Assembly (NCBI GenBank): GCA_045634005.1 | Contig: JAZQZL010000069.1 | Coordinates: forward strand, 1 to 64,000 | Reading direction: 5' to 3' | Source: Flemingiibacterium sp045634005 | Lineage (GTDB): Bacteria; Bacillota; Clostridia; Oscillospirales; CAG-272 | DNA: 64,000 nt | Part shown: positions 49,946-59,164 of the stretch, in pieces | Numbering within the stretch: position 1 is the first letter of the stretch | How the letters are laid out: every line of letters starts with the position of its first letter | The notes under the pieces: generated by a model | What the model was told of the DNA's origin: nothing | The model's input: the letters and a program-made list of their open reading frames with translations, nothing else | Database searches by the model: none | Made by a program: the position numbers and the translations under genes

Positions 49946-51151
49946 CTTTTTAAACAGCTCCATGACCATCTTAACGATATCCTTGCTGTCGGTCTTATCG
50001 CTCACCTTCGCGGCAATATCCTTTACCTTGCCGATAAGATCAGAGGAAAGTCCCGACTCTGCAACCTTCGTCACCCAATTGATGTCCTCGACAGTCTTTG
50101 CGCCAAGGTATATCTGCTCGAACGCATAAATGCTAACCTCGCCGATAGCAGCGACTATCGTTCCCGCAATTACTGCATTGAGAACGCCTGCCGCTATATT
50201 TATACCGGGTATAGCCTTAAGCGCGCTTATAAGTGCCCTTGCGGCAACGCTGACCGTTCCGACCTCGACTATTGAGTTAAGAAAACGCTTTGACTGCTCG
50301 TTGTTTTCGATTCCGTATAACCTCGCAAGCGTGTTTATCTCGGCAATTTCGATCGGCGAGAGAATAAGCGCATCTGCAAAGGGTATCGGCACAGCACCGA
50401 CTACCACCGCCGCACTCGTCGCAACGCCGACGACACTATGCGCAAACGCACGGCGTCTTGCAAGATTAAAATTATGTATGTCGACAACCGCCGCCTTGAT
50501 ACCCTCAGGCATAAGGTCGTTTGTCGCACTGATAAGCTCGGTTATTCCCTCGGGCGGCGCGTATGCGGTGTCGTTGAGCGCGTACGTTGCGGCGACTACA
50601 GGATATACGCCGCGAAGATTCTTGGAATAGCGCTTTTGTTTTGCAAAGGCGTTGTTGACCATCTCTATGTTACGCTCGCGCTCGGGAACCGAATAGGATT
50701 TCGTGATAGCGACCATAACGGGCACGTTCTCCCACATAGCCGTCGCACTCGACAGATTTTTGATGGTTTCCTCAAAAAGCTTGCTCGAGGTACCGTCAAC
50801 ACAGAACCATATAACGTTTATCTGACCGTTACCGTTCTTAGCACTCGCCTTCGACCACGCCTTGACCGCATTTATCGCCTTCTGCCGCTTTAAAAATGAC
50901 GGTTCAAAGCCGAGCGTGTCGATAATGCGGAAGGGTATTTTATCGCTTTCGTATATTTCGAGCTTTTGGGTAGTGCCTTCAATACCCCAACCTGTTTTTG
51001 CCGCGTCCTTGCCGAGCACGGCGTTGATAAGAGTCGATTTACCGACGCCCGAATTTCCTATGACGAGTACGTTGCCCTTGTCGGGCGAGGAGGGGATAAG
51101 TGCGGACGTATCCGCATCGGTTGACTTGATGGGAAGATTGTTTTCCTGCAT
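49940..51151 (-). CDS. Era/dynamin-like GTPase with C-terminal DUF697
   Basis: A 403-residue protein. The GTPase domain (about 25-215) shows G1 VIGNSGVGKSTLIN, G2-like GTTQKLEI, G3 IIDTLGFEP and G4 AITKSYS. The following DUF697 region (about 235-345) has hydrophobic helices such as HSVVGVATSAAVVVGAVPIP and FADALILSPIEIAEIN, which may insert into membranes. The family is widespread but poorly characterised; membrane remodelling or stress roles are guesses. GGAGG precedes the ATG. A 73-base gap separates it from the GTPase-nuclease fusion upstream. Confidence 0.85.
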   Translation of the reverse strand: MQENNLPIKSTDADTSALIPSSPDKGNVLVIGNSGVGKSTLINAVLGKDAAKTGWGIEGTTQKLEIYESDKIPFRIIDTLGFEPSFLKRQKAINAVKAWSKASAKNGNGQINVIWFCVDGTSSKLFEETIKNLSSATAMWENVPVMVAITKSYSVPERERNIEMVNNAFAKQKRYSKNLRGVYPVVAATYALNDTAYAPPEGITELISATNDLMPEGIKAAVVDIHNFNLARRRAFAHSVVGVATSAAVVVGAVPIPFADALILSPIEIAEINTLARLYGIENNEQSKRFLNSIVEVGTVSVAARALISALKAIPGINIAAGVLNAVIAGTIVAAIGEVSIYAFEQIYLGAKTVEDINWVTKVAESGLSSDLIGKVKDIAAKVSDKTDSKDIVKMVMELFKKK

Positions 51152-51224
51152 TAGTTATGTCCTCCGTTTTAAAATTTAAAGCTAATTCCTACTTTGAATA
51201 CGCCTTGTAATTTTCGCGATACGG

Positions 51225-53801
51225 TTAATTGCCGTTCTCGATAAACTCACGTATCTGCCGCTCGGTTTCCAAAAGCTCTGCGCGAAAGCCGCTGGCGGAC
51301 ACGCGTATCGCTCCGTTCCCGAGAATTATAAGCTGCTCCTCGTAATCGGCGGTAGCCACGCGTACACGATGATTTTTGGCAAGCTCGTGCGACACGCGCT
51401 CGATATAGGTATCGGCGGTTTCCGCTTCCTTTGTGTAGACTACGGTGATGTTGTTTACTCGCTCGATATCCTCGCCGTGGCGCTTTATCCTGTACGCGTC
51501 GAAAACGAGTATCACCTCGCAGTCGCGCACACCGCGGTAATTGCACATTCGGTCTATGAGCGTATTTCGCGCGATATCAAGTCCCTTTTCGGATAGTGCG
51601 CGAAGGTCGTCCCACGCGTGTATTATATTGTAGCCGTCGACAAGGAGATATTCGCCGCCGCTGTATGCGCTTTTCTTTGGCGGCGCGGATTTTTTCTTAA
51701 CAGCCGGCACAGCCATTTTCGGCTCGCGGTCATTGTAGCGTTTTCTTTTGATAGGTCCGTACGTACGCTCGAAGATGCGGATAAGCTCCTCGCTGTCCGC
51801 GACCGTGCGCATATAGCGTTGCACACGCGTTTCGGGCTCCTCGTCACCTCCGTCAAGCTCCACGCCCGACTCGAGATGCTTATGCTCGTACACCTCGTCC
51901 CATTTGACGACGAATCCCGCGCCGTGCTCGCAGAACACCGAATCAGCGGTATTTTCAAGGTCGCGGTCGGCATCGTAGCCGCACTCAGCTATGACCGCAT
52001 GGGTATCTGCGCATTCCTCATAACCGCGAAGCGAGGTCATAATCTTGCCCTCGCCCTTGGTGTAGGAGATAAGCTCGCGGTGATAGCCGCGCATTTTCGA
52101 AACGGGCGCACTTCCCGTAAGGCAAGTGTAGGCGGGCGTCACCTCCGGTTCTCCGAGCCTGCCGCCCATTTGCATAATATCCGTCATCGCGCGTCCGACG
52201 CACTCCGACGGGAGCTCGATGCGAAAATCGTACCACGGCTCGAGCAGTATGCACTCTGCCGTACGCAGTCCGTGACGTACAGCACGCCACGTCGCCTCTC
52301 GAAAGTCGCCGCCCTCGGTATGCTTCAGATGAGCACGACCCGCTATAAGCGTTATTTTCATATCGGTTATCGGTGAGCCCGTGAGCGTACCGATGTGCGT
52401 TTTTTCATAAAGATGCGAGAGAACGAGTCGCTTGTAATGTCCCTCAAGCTCGCACTCGGGATCGACGGCGAATTTAAGACCTTCTCCGCGAGGTAGCGGT
52501 TCAAGAAGCAGCTGTACCTCCGCATAGTGGCGAAGCGGCTCATAGTGACCGATGCCGACGTTTGCAGCGCGCACAGTTTCCTTGTAAGAAATACTACCGT
52601 CGCTGAAGGTGACGGTCATTGCATAGCGCTCGGCGATGATGCGAGTAAGCACCTCAAGCTGTACCTCGCCCATAATGCCGAAATATATCTCGCCGCTGCG
52701 CTCATTATATATGATGCGAAGCGAGGGCTCCTCCTCTTCAAGCTGACGGAATTTTATGAGCGCCGTATGCGCGTCCACTCCGCTTGGCAGGTCGACTCGG
52801 TAAGAAAGCACCGGCTCAAGCTGTGCCGCGCCCGAATCCTTTTCTGTTCCGAGTCCCATACCGGGATAAGCCGACGAAAGACCCGTGACGGCGCATACAA
52901 CGCCCGCCTCGGCTTCGTTTACGGTCTTATATTTTTCGCCTGAATATATACGTATCGCATTTATCTTTTCGCTCCACTCGGTGCCGTCTGGAAGCACGCC
53001 GGAAAGCGTGTCCTTTACACAAAGTGTACCGCCCGTTATTTTAACGTGTGCGATCTTGTCAGTTTTGTCCTGCGTTATCTTGTAAACGCGTGCACCAAAC
53101 TCATTGGTGTATTCGGGTATCTTAACGTATTTCGCAAGCCCGTCGAGGAGAAGATCAACTCCATCTCCCTTCAGCGCCGAGCCAAAAAAGCAAGGAAACA
53201 GCCGTCTTTGCGCCACCGCCGAGCGGATATCCCCATCGTCAAACGCCTCGCCCGCAAGATAGCTTTCCATAAGCCTCTCGTCGCACATAGCAAGCTCGTC
53301 CGCAAAGCTTTCAAGTGTCATCGCACAGAAGTCTACGCATCCGTCGCAAAGCTTATATTTAAGCTCGGACATAAGCTCCTTGTGTGAAAGCGCGGTGACG
53401 TCCATCTTATTTATGAATATGACCGTCGGTATGCCGTAAGATTCGAGCAATCGCCAAAGCGTGAGCGTATGGCTCTGTACGCCCTCCGTTCCGCTCACGA
53501 CGAGCACAGCCGCATCGATAACGCGGAGCACGCGCTCCGTTTCGGGTGAGAAATCCACGTGCCCCGGTGTATCAAGAAGGTTGAACTCGACCTCACCGCG
53601 CGTGAACGTCGCACCGCTTGAGAAGATCGTAATTCCGCGGTCGCGCTCGATCGCGTTCGTGTCGAGATGCGAGCTTCCCTTGTTTACGCTTCCGAGTGTG
53701 TGGAGTACGCCCGTTTTGTAGAGTATCGACTCCGAAAGCGTGGTCTTGCCCGAGTCGACGTGCGCGATTATTCCGACGGTAAGGCGCTTTAATGCTCCCA
53801 T
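51225..53801 (-). CDS. TetM/EF-G-like translation GTPase fused to a Rae1/YacP NYN ribonuclease domain
   Basis: An 858-residue fusion. Residues 1 to about 640 form a ribosomal-protection-type GTPase: G1 GIIAHVDSGKTTLSES, switch region IERDRGITIFSS, G3 LLDTPGHVDF, G4 FINKMD, then EF-G-like domains II-V. A Lys/Pro-rich linker (about 690-712) leads to residues 715-858, a YacP/Rae1 NYN domain with acidic residues Asp722 (LLVDGYN), Asp768 (LVFDAYR), Asp797 (ETADTYIERV) and Asp819 (VATADYEEQ). Rae1 is a ribosome-associated A-site mRNA endonuclease in B. subtilis. The nuclease part spans 51228-51659. Its start overlaps the aldo/keto reductase gene by 13 bases. Drug resistance is not implied. Confidence 0.92.
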   Translation of the reverse strand: MGALKRLTVGIIAHVDSGKTTLSESILYKTGVLHTLGSVNKGSSHLDTNAIERDRGITIFSSGATFTRGEVEFNLLDTPGHVDFSPETERVLRVIDAAVLVVSGTEGVQSHTLTLWRLLESYGIPTVIFINKMDVTALSHKELMSELKYKLCDGCVDFCAMTLESFADELAMCDERLMESYLAGEAFDDGDIRSAVAQRRLFPCFFGSALKGDGVDLLLDGLAKYVKIPEYTNEFGARVYKITQDKTDKIAHVKITGGTLCVKDTLSGVLPDGTEWSEKINAIRIYSGEKYKTVNEAEAGVVCAVTGLSSAYPGMGLGTEKDSGAAQLEPVLSYRVDLPSGVDAHTALIKFRQLEEEEPSLRIIYNERSGEIYFGIMGEVQLEVLTRIIAERYAMTVTFSDGSISYKETVRAANVGIGHYEPLRHYAEVQLLLEPLPRGEGLKFAVDPECELEGHYKRLVLSHLYEKTHIGTLTGSPITDMKITLIAGRAHLKHTEGGDFREATWRAVRHGLRTAECILLEPWYDFRIELPSECVGRAMTDIMQMGGRLGEPEVTPAYTCLTGSAPVSKMRGYHRELISYTKGEGKIMTSLRGYEECADTHAVIAECGYDADRDLENTADSVFCEHGAGFVVKWDEVYEHKHLESGVELDGGDEEPETRVQRYMRTVADSEELIRIFERTYGPIKRKRYNDREPKMAVPAVKKKSAPPKKSAYSGGEYLLVDGYNIIHAWDDLRALSEKGLDIARNTLIDRMCNYRGVRDCEVILVFDAYRIKRHGEDIERVNNITVVYTKEAETADTYIERVSHELAKNHRVRVATADYEEQLIILGNGAIRVSASGFRAELLETERQIREFIENGN

Positions 53802-54832
53802 TTTCCGCTTGTGTCCTTTTCGCCGTTGTAAACGCTCATAAAGTCCGCGTAATTTTTCTTTAAAAGATTCGGTATGTCAAGCTCGTACGGGCACTTTTTA
53901 GCGCACGCTCTGCACTCGGTGCAGTTTTCGATCTTTTTGACCTCGCTCGCCCACTTTTCATTGACCCAATCGCTCGCAGGAGCACGGCGTATCATAAGCG
54001 AGATACGCGCACACTGCCATATGGTTATACCCTGCGGACACGGCATACAGTAGCCGCAGCCACGGCAAAAGTCATATCCCATCTCTGCCTTTTCAGCTTC
54101 GATGCGAGCCCTCATTTCATCGTCGAAGGTAGGCTCGTCGGTCATAAGCGACAGCCACTGATCGAGCTCATAGTCATGCTGCACGCCCCATATCGGCACA
54201 ACGTTGTCAAACTGCGAGATATACGCATAAGCAAGACGGTAGTCAGTTATAAGACCGCCTGCGAGCGCCTTCATCGCGATAAATCCGACGTTATGCTCGC
54301 GGCAGAGGCTCACAAGCTCTACCTCACGCGCCCCCGACAGATACGACAGCGGGAACTGCATCGTTTCGTAAAGACCCGATCGCACGCAGTCCTCGGCAAC
54401 GCCGATCTTGTGGCAGGTGATTCCGATGTGGCGTATCATTCCCTGACGCTTCAAGTCCTCCATACACTCGTACATACCCGTGCCGTCACCGGGCGCGTAG
54501 CACTTATCCGAGCAGTGGAACTGATATATGTCAACGTAATCGGTCTGCAGATTTTTAAGCGAGGTTTCTATCTGCCGCTTTACCTCGTCGGGAGTTTTAG
54601 CGCCGGTTTTCGTTGCAATAGCAACCTTGTCGCGCACGTCGTGAAGCGCGATGCCACACTTTATCTCGCTGTCCGAATAAGCGCGTGCCGTATCGAAAAA
54701 GGTCATACCTCCCTCGTATGCGCGGCGGACGATGTTCACCGCAGTATCGGTGTCATCACGCTGTATCGGAAGCGCACCAAATGCGTTTTGAGGGGTTTTA
54801 ATGCCGGTAGATCCAAGAGTTATCGTTTTCAT
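53789..54832 (-). CDS. Aldo/keto reductase with a ferredoxin-like iron-sulfur domain
   Basis: A 347-residue enzyme. The AKR barrel (about 1-260) has GMTFFDTARAYSDSE with the catalytic Asp/Tyr, VAIATKTG with Lys, and a DIYQFHCSDK His region. The C-terminal extension (about 270-335) carries two Cys clusters, CRGCGYCMPCPQGI and CTECRACAKKCPYELDIP, predicted to bind [4Fe-4S] centres. Such fusions are common in Clostridia and may use ferredoxin-linked electrons. AAGGAG precedes the ATG. It is the first gene of the unit, with its promoter at 54863-54891, and overlaps the GTPase-nuclease gene by 13 bases. Confidence 0.92.
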   Translation of the reverse strand: MKTITLGSTGIKTPQNAFGALPIQRDDTDTAVNIVRRAYEGGMTFFDTARAYSDSEIKCGIALHDVRDKVAIATKTGAKTPDEVKRQIETSLKNLQTDYVDIYQFHCSDKCYAPGDGTGMYECMEDLKRQGMIRHIGITCHKIGVAEDCVRSGLYETMQFPLSYLSGAREVELVSLCREHNVGFIAMKALAGGLITDYRLAYAYISQFDNVVPIWGVQHDYELDQWLSLMTDEPTFDDEMRARIEAEKAEMGYDFCRGCGYCMPCPQGITIWQCARISLMIRRAPASDWVNEKWASEVKKIENCTECRACAKKCPYELDIPNLLKKNYADFMSVYNGEKDTSGKWEH

Positions 54833-54862
54833 ATAAATCTCCTTGGTTATGATTATATAATA

Positions 54863-54891
54863 ATTATATCATATATAAAGAAACGTGTCAA
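54863..54891 (-). promoter_or_regulatory. Promoter of the aldo/keto reductase and GTPase-nuclease unit
   Basis: Minus-strand TTGACA (54886-54891), 17 bases and TATAAT (54863-54868), a full consensus match. Confidence 0.85.
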
Positions 54892-54922
54892 TAAAAAACG
54901 CTCTGCCGTACTGCAGAGCGTT
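54892..54922 (-). terminator. Terminator of the flotillin operon
   Basis: Ten-base stem AACGCTCTGC/GCAGAGCGTT (54897-54906, 54913-54922) with a 6-base loop, then a T run on the minus strand directly before the next promoter. Confidence 0.9.
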
Positions 54923-54937
54923 ATATTATATCTCGTC

Positions 54938-55756
54938 CTATTCGAATCGCGCCTTGCGCTTTATCCGAAGTCCCTCCACAATACCGGCACTCTTGTTTTT
55001 GCCCGTATGCTTAGCATAAAAAAAGCCAAATACGGAAAATACGAGCGCGCCGATAAAGTTTACGAACATATCCTTCATCGTGTCGTAAAGACCGATATCA
55101 AGGTATCCGTCGATGCCGAGCGTTTGGCCGTTAACTGCGGTTTTAGTAATGCCGTCAATAATCACCGCGGTGTTTGATGGCTCGGTGTTTAATGTCACGG
55201 AGGAAATTGCGCCAAGAACGGTATCCTTCTGCATATCCGTCTGCAAAAAAATGTCCGAGGCGAACTCGAAAAACTCCCATAAAACGCCGATCGTCATAGA
55301 AAAGCAAAATGCCGTCAGCGCAACGAAAAACGGCGACAGGTCAAATCGGAAGCGTTCGCTTCGATTAAGAACGTCAATAAGTGAGAGCCCGACCGCGGCG
55401 GCTAAAAATCCCGTTGTCGTGTGAAGAAGTGTATCCCAGATAGGATATTTTATATAATATCCTCCAATTTCGCCGAGTATCTCCGCCGCGAAGATAAAGA
55501 TAAGCACTATCTTTTCAAGCAGCGACGGAAGTTCAACCTGAAACGTTTTGGATACAAACGGCGGCAACAAAAACAGCGTAAGCGTCAAGGCACACATAAA
55601 CGTGTGCTGATAGTTTCCAAGCATCACCGCGCGCACACCGATAGCAACAACTATCGTACGAAGAATAATAAACAGTATAAAGGTAGATTTGCTTCGTTTA
55701 AACTCGTTTGTCAATTGTCTGAAAAAGCCTATTTTTTTCGTTCTTTCTTTTTTCAT
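54938..55756 (-). CDS. YjdF/DUF2238-like integral membrane protein
   Basis: A 272-residue membrane protein with about six to seven hydrophobic segments. The blocks WDTLLHTTTGFLAAAVGLSL and FCFSMTIGVLWEFFEFASD match the DUF2238 (YjdF) family. A soluble loop (about 170-225) separates the last segments. Function unknown. Start choice is uncertain: the ATG at 55756 has no clear ribosome binding site, and a GTG at 55783 would sit in a strong hairpin. It follows flotillin at a short distance and probably ends that operon. Confidence 0.7.
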   Translation of the reverse strand: MKKERTKKIGFFRQLTNEFKRSKSTFILFIILRTIVVAIGVRAVMLGNYQHTFMCALTLTLFLLPPFVSKTFQVELPSLLEKIVLIFIFAAEILGEIGGYYIKYPIWDTLLHTTTGFLAAAVGLSLIDVLNRSERFRFDLSPFFVALTAFCFSMTIGVLWEFFEFASDIFLQTDMQKDTVLGAISSVTLNTEPSNTAVIIDGITKTAVNGQTLGIDGYLDIGLYDTMKDMFVNFIGALVFSVFGFFYAKHTGKNKSAGIVEGLRIKRKARFE

Positions 55757-55770
55757 AACACAATGACACG

Positions 55771-55800
55771 TCACCACGGACACTAACGTGCCCGTGGTGA
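55771..55800 (-). other. Strong hairpin between flotillin and the YjdF-like gene
   Basis: Stem TCACCACGG/CCGTGGTGA (55771-55779, 55792-55800) with additional inner pairing. No T run follows on the minus strand, so it may be an RNA-processing or translation-control element rather than a terminator. Confidence 0.5.
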
Positions 55801-55807
55801 GATAATT

Positions 55808-57208
55808 TTATTCGTTAACAGTCGTGTTAGCTGTGCTGTCAGCCTTCTCGGTGCCAAGGTACTCGGGCAGCTTCATACCCGCCATATCGAACATCTCGTT
55901 CATCGGAGGGATCGCCTTCATCATACCGGACACAAAGTTAGCGGTAGCAGTCTTACCGTCAGCGCCCGTGCTTCCGCCGTCCCAAACGGTGACCTTGTCG
56001 ATCTTGAGGTTCTTGATAGCCTCAACCTGAATCTTGGTGATCTCCTCAAGCTTGTCAGCAACCATAAGACGGATAGCGTCGTTCGACTCGCCGCCGGCGC
56101 TCTTAACGATCTCTGCAAAGCCCTCTGCCTGCTTGATGAGCATATCTCGCATACCGTTTGCCTCTGCCTGCATCTTCATCAGCGTAGCGTCAGCTTCACC
56201 CTTTGCCTGACGTCTGATTCTTTCAGCCTCTGCCTCTGCCTTGAGTTCGATCTGCTTCTTTTCGATTTCAGCCTTAACGAGGATATCAGCCTCGAGCGTT
56301 GCCTGCTCAAGTGATGCACGCGCAAGCTCGGCAGCCTTCTGTGCGGCGTACGCCTCCTCGAGAGCCTTTGCCTCCTGGATCTTCTCGGCTGCGGTAGCGC
56401 GCTTCAGCGCCTCTGCCTCACGCTCGCGGCGTGCTGCATCGGACTCTGCAACCTGAACCTTCGCCTCATTTTCACCCTTGATAGCCTCGGAGTTTGCGAT
56501 AGACACGTTGATACGCTGGTCGCGCTCTGCGTTAGCCGAACCGATAGCACCCTCGCGGTCTGCCTGTGCAACGGAGATCTTTGCGTCATTGATAGCCTTC
56601 GCAGCCGCTTCCTTACCGAGAGCCATAATGTATCCGCTCTCGTCGGTAATATCGGTTACGTTTACGTTAATGAGGCGCAGACCAATCTTCTTAAGCTCGG
56701 TCTCCACGTTTCTCGAAACCGCCTCAAGGAACTTATCGCGGTCATTGTTGATCTCCTCTATCTCCATCGTTGCAACAACAAGTCGGAGCTGACCGAAGAT
56801 GATATCCTTTGCAAGCTCTTGAATATCGTCGAGCTTTAAGCCGAGCATACGCTCCGCCGCATTCTGCATAACGCCTGCCTCGGTGGAAATACCAACGGTA
56901 AAGCGCGAGGGAACGTCAACGCGGATATTCTGCTTCGAGAGTGCATTGCGAAGATCTACGTTTATAGACATAGGCGTTAAGTCAAGGAACTCGACAGCCT
57001 GAATAACGGGCCATATAAATGCCGCGCCACCGTGAATACACTTTGCGGAGCGCGAGGTGCCGTCGGCGTTATTGCCGACCTTACCGTAAATTACCATAAC
57101 CTTGTCGGACGGGCACTTTCTGTAGCGCGATGCGATAACCACAAGCGTTGTCACAACCAAAAGCGCGATCACGCAAACGAGAATAAGCAGATTAGAAGTG
57201 TTTGGCAT
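55808..57208 (-). CDS. floT: Flotillin-like protein (FloT/YuaG type)
   Basis: A 466-residue scaffold protein of membrane microdomains. An N-terminal membrane segment (about 7-27) precedes an SPFH/band-7 domain (about 30-210, with GGAAFIWPVIQAVEFLDLTP). A long Ala/Glu-rich coiled coil (about 215-390) with EA-rich repeats such as KQIELKAEAEAERIRRQAKG follows. The C-terminal tail is Gly/Thr-rich. It lies directly behind an NfeD-like gene, the conserved yuaF-yuaG partnership in Bacillota. It probably oligomerises at the inner face of the membrane. Confidence 0.93.
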   Translation of the reverse strand: MPNTSNLLILVCVIALLVVTTLVVIASRYRKCPSDKVMVIYGKVGNNADGTSRSAKCIHGGAAFIWPVIQAVEFLDLTPMSINVDLRNALSKQNIRVDVPSRFTVGISTEAGVMQNAAERMLGLKLDDIQELAKDIIFGQLRLVVATMEIEEINNDRDKFLEAVSRNVETELKKIGLRLINVNVTDITDESGYIMALGKEAAAKAINDAKISVAQADREGAIGSANAERDQRINVSIANSEAIKGENEAKVQVAESDAARREREAEALKRATAAEKIQEAKALEEAYAAQKAAELARASLEQATLEADILVKAEIEKKQIELKAEAEAERIRRQAKGEADATLMKMQAEANGMRDMLIKQAEGFAEIVKSAGGESNDAIRLMVADKLEEITKIQVEAIKNLKIDKVTVWDGGSTGADGKTATANFVSGMMKAIPPMNEMFDMAGMKLPEYLGTEKADSTANTTVNE

Positions 57209-57227
57209 AATATTTTCTCCTTTATAA

Positions 57228-57827
57228 TTATTTTACAATTCTTTCAATTACAACGAGTCCCGATTCGTCTATGGAAACGACTCTTACAGTTTCTCCGGTC
57301 TTAAAAGCGTCCTCGCCGCCCGAAATGGCATCGACTTCGATGAGTCTGTCCTGCACGGTGAGTGTGATCTTTCCTCTGCCCTCTCCCTTCGGCGGTACAG
57401 GTATGTACACCTCACCCGTTTTGCCGATTGCGTAGCCAAGCTGAATATTACCGCTCGACTGTAGCTTCAACACAGCCTTCATAAGATACGCAATACCGAA
57501 AAGTGCTGCCACACCGCATACCACCGCAAGCAGTATCGCGGCTGCAGGATTAAGACCTAAATCGACGAATACGACACCGGCCCAGCCGCCAACCGAAAAC
57601 ATCGCAACGATGCCGCGAACGGTAAAAAGCGTCAGTCCGTCGTCACCTGATGCAGCCTCGGATATCTCAACGCCGTCAACGTCCGTATCCACGTCAACAT
57701 CGCCGTCGCCGTCGCCGATGCCAAAGAACAGAAGCACCGTCTGAACAATAAGCACAAGTGTCGCCGGAATAGCAAGAAGAGCAAATCCCTGCTGAAGTGC
57801 AGTTAACGAATCCCACCAAGCAAACAT
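57228..57827 (-). CDS. NfeD-like membrane protein (YuaF type)
   Basis: A 199-residue partner of flotillin. The first membrane segment spans about 15-36, then an acidic stretch with a GDGDGDVDVDTDVDG run (37-51). Two further segments lie at about 66-112, and a C-terminal OB-fold domain (about 130-199, with GKTGEVYIPVPPKGEGRGKI) completes the NfeD1b plan. NfeD proteins accompany SPFH proteins almost universally. The gap to flotillin is 19 bases. The GD repeats are unusual and might bind calcium, though this is only inference. Confidence 0.9.
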   Translation of the reverse strand: MFAWWDSLTALQQGFALLAIPATLVLIVQTVLLFFGIGDGDGDVDVDTDVDGVEISEAASGDDGLTLFTVRGIVAMFSVGGWAGVVFVDLGLNPAAAILLAVVCGVAALFGIAYLMKAVLKLQSSGNIQLGYAIGKTGEVYIPVPPKGEGRGKITLTVQDRLIEVDAISGGEDAFKTGETVRVVSIDESGLVVIERIVK

Positions 57828-57869
57828 TATTATCTACGCTCCTTTACAAAAACATATCTGTCAAACTTT

Positions 57870-58451
57870 TCAACGTTTAAAAACTTCGTCGTACATTAGG
57901 CTTGCGTGCTGACGCACGAGCGTTGCGTAATACGTCATTATGATGATGCCACAAGCCCGTTCGAGGCGTTTTCTCGCACCCGCACCGTGCTCCTCGTAGG
58001 ATGCAAGCTCGTTTGAAATCAGGTCATAAATATTACCGTCTACCGTTGCCTCATCGCGAACAAGACAGTCAATAAGCCGACAAAGGCAATCATAAAGCCC
58101 TGACTCGGGAATAATATCGTCGCGCGTATCGTTTACGTCACCGTTTACATAGGCGAGAATTGCCGCGATCCGGTCAAGCTGCATTGAATCGCGCATCATA
58201 TTTATAATGAGTATGCGCGCAAGCTGATTTTTATCGTAACGCTTATTTTGTGCGCTCGATACCCAGCCGCGCTTGGTCCAATTTTGGAGAGTTGAGCCGT
58301 CGATTCCGCATATCTCCCGTATCTGTGAGAGCATAATGCCGTCGGTGATGTAGAATATCTTATCAAGAAACTCCATTCCCGTGACGTCGCCCATCTTCTT
58401 TCTTTCCATAATGGTGCCGGGAATGAGAGTGCTCCTTATCTCAAGCTTCAT
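57870..58451 (-). CDS. DUF1836 family, MerR-like DNA-binding protein
   Basis: A 193-residue protein with a MerR-like winged helix pattern near residues 36-70 (LSQIREICGIDGSTLQNWTK, then NKRYDKNQLARI), typical of DUF1836. The helical C-terminal half has no recognised ligand site. These proteins are presumed regulators in Bacillota. AGGAGGG precedes the ATG. It is first in the operon with NfeD-like, flotillin and YjdF-like genes, so it may control envelope-related functions. Confidence 0.85.
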   Translation of the reverse strand: MKLEIRSTLIPGTIMERKKMGDVTGMEFLDKIFYITDGIMLSQIREICGIDGSTLQNWTKRGWVSSAQNKRYDKNQLARILIINMMRDSMQLDRIAAILAYVNGDVNDTRDDIIPESGLYDCLCRLIDCLVRDEATVDGNIYDLISNELASYEEHGAGARKRLERACGIIIMTYYATLVRQHASLMYDEVFKR

Positions 58452-58489
58452 CGGTTATCCCTCCTTTCGGAGAAGCTTTCTGTAATTAG

Positions 58490-58518
58490 ATTATATCACA
58501 CGGTCACGTGATTGTCAA
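58490..58518 (-). promoter_or_regulatory. Promoter of the DUF1836-flotillin operon
   Basis: Minus-strand TTGACA (58513-58518), 17 bases and TATAAT (58490-58495). The spacer holds a CACGTGACCGTGTG near-palindrome that could be an operator for DUF1836. Confidence 0.85.
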
Positions 58519-58547
58519 GTGGAATTTTATGAATTTTTTATGTATGT

Positions 58548-58577
58548 AAAACAGCCTTCCCCGAAAAGGAAGGCTGT
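58548..58577 (-). terminator. Terminator of the DUF5685-DnaJ operon
   Basis: Ten-base stem ACAGCCTTCC/GGAAGGCTGT (58551-58560, 58568-58577), followed on the minus strand by TTTTAC. Confidence 0.85.
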
Positions 58578-58583
58578 CGGTAT

Positions 58584-59150
58584 TTATTTAAGGTCTGTAT
58601 ATACGGTGTGGTGAGCGATATAGTCGCCCATCTGCGAGCTGAAAATACCGTGCTGCAATTCCTCCCACGTCACGGTGTTATCGTTGACCAGCACGTATCG
58701 CACGTAGCTGTCGTAGCTCGCGTATGGAGTTTCGGCGTCGCCCTCAAAGCGAAGCATATACTTGTATTTTTGGATAATCTCCTCGCCGTCCTCAAACCAC
58801 CGTAGCATATAGTATTCGCCGTCATATTCGAGATCCTGCACGAAAAGCTTCGGGTATTCATCTTTTACGGATTCATAATACTCCTCGTCGTCGTAATTTT
58901 CAAGTGTGTAGTAGTATGCAAGCCGTACGCTCGCCTTCCCGTCCGGCACGGATGCGGCAAACTGATCCCATCGCGCCTGTCCGTATGCTATGTCGCCGTT
59001 ATCAAAAACTACGCAGCCGTCCTCTATCGCGTCCTCGCGCGTATACGCGGCGGGAAGCTTTTTAAGCGCGGTGTACTCCGTTTTAATATTAGTCGCGCAC
59101 GAGCCAAGCGCTAGCGCAAGCAATATGACAAGAAAAAAGCGTTTTTTCAT
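58584..59150 (-). CDS. Lipoprotein of unknown function
   Basis: A 188-residue secreted lipoprotein. The signal peptide MKKRFFLVILLALALGSC has a lipobox ending at Cys18. The mature part is acidic and rich in Asp, Glu and Tyr (DQFAASVPDG, YYTLENYDDEEYYES) with no family I know. I start at the ATG at 59150. A second possible start at 59168 would overlap the upstream stop as ATGA and add six residues; neither has a strong ribosome binding site. It is the last gene of the DUF5685-J-protein operon. Confidence 0.75.
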   Translation of the reverse strand: MKKRFFLVILLALALGSCATNIKTEYTALKKLPAAYTREDAIEDGCVVFDNGDIAYGQARWDQFAASVPDGKASVRLAYYYTLENYDDEEYYESVKDEYPKLFVQDLEYDGEYYMLRWFEDGEEIIQKYKYMLRFEGDAETPYASYDSYVRYVLVNDNTVTWEELQHGIFSSQMGDYIAHHTVYTDLK

Positions 59151-59164
59151 TGCGACCCACAAAA

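Noticed and set aside
51225..53801. Tetracycline resistance gene.
   Set aside because: The GTPase resembles TetM, but the fused nuclease domain and housekeeping-type operon make a general ribosome-rescue role likelier. Resistance cannot be claimed from sequence.
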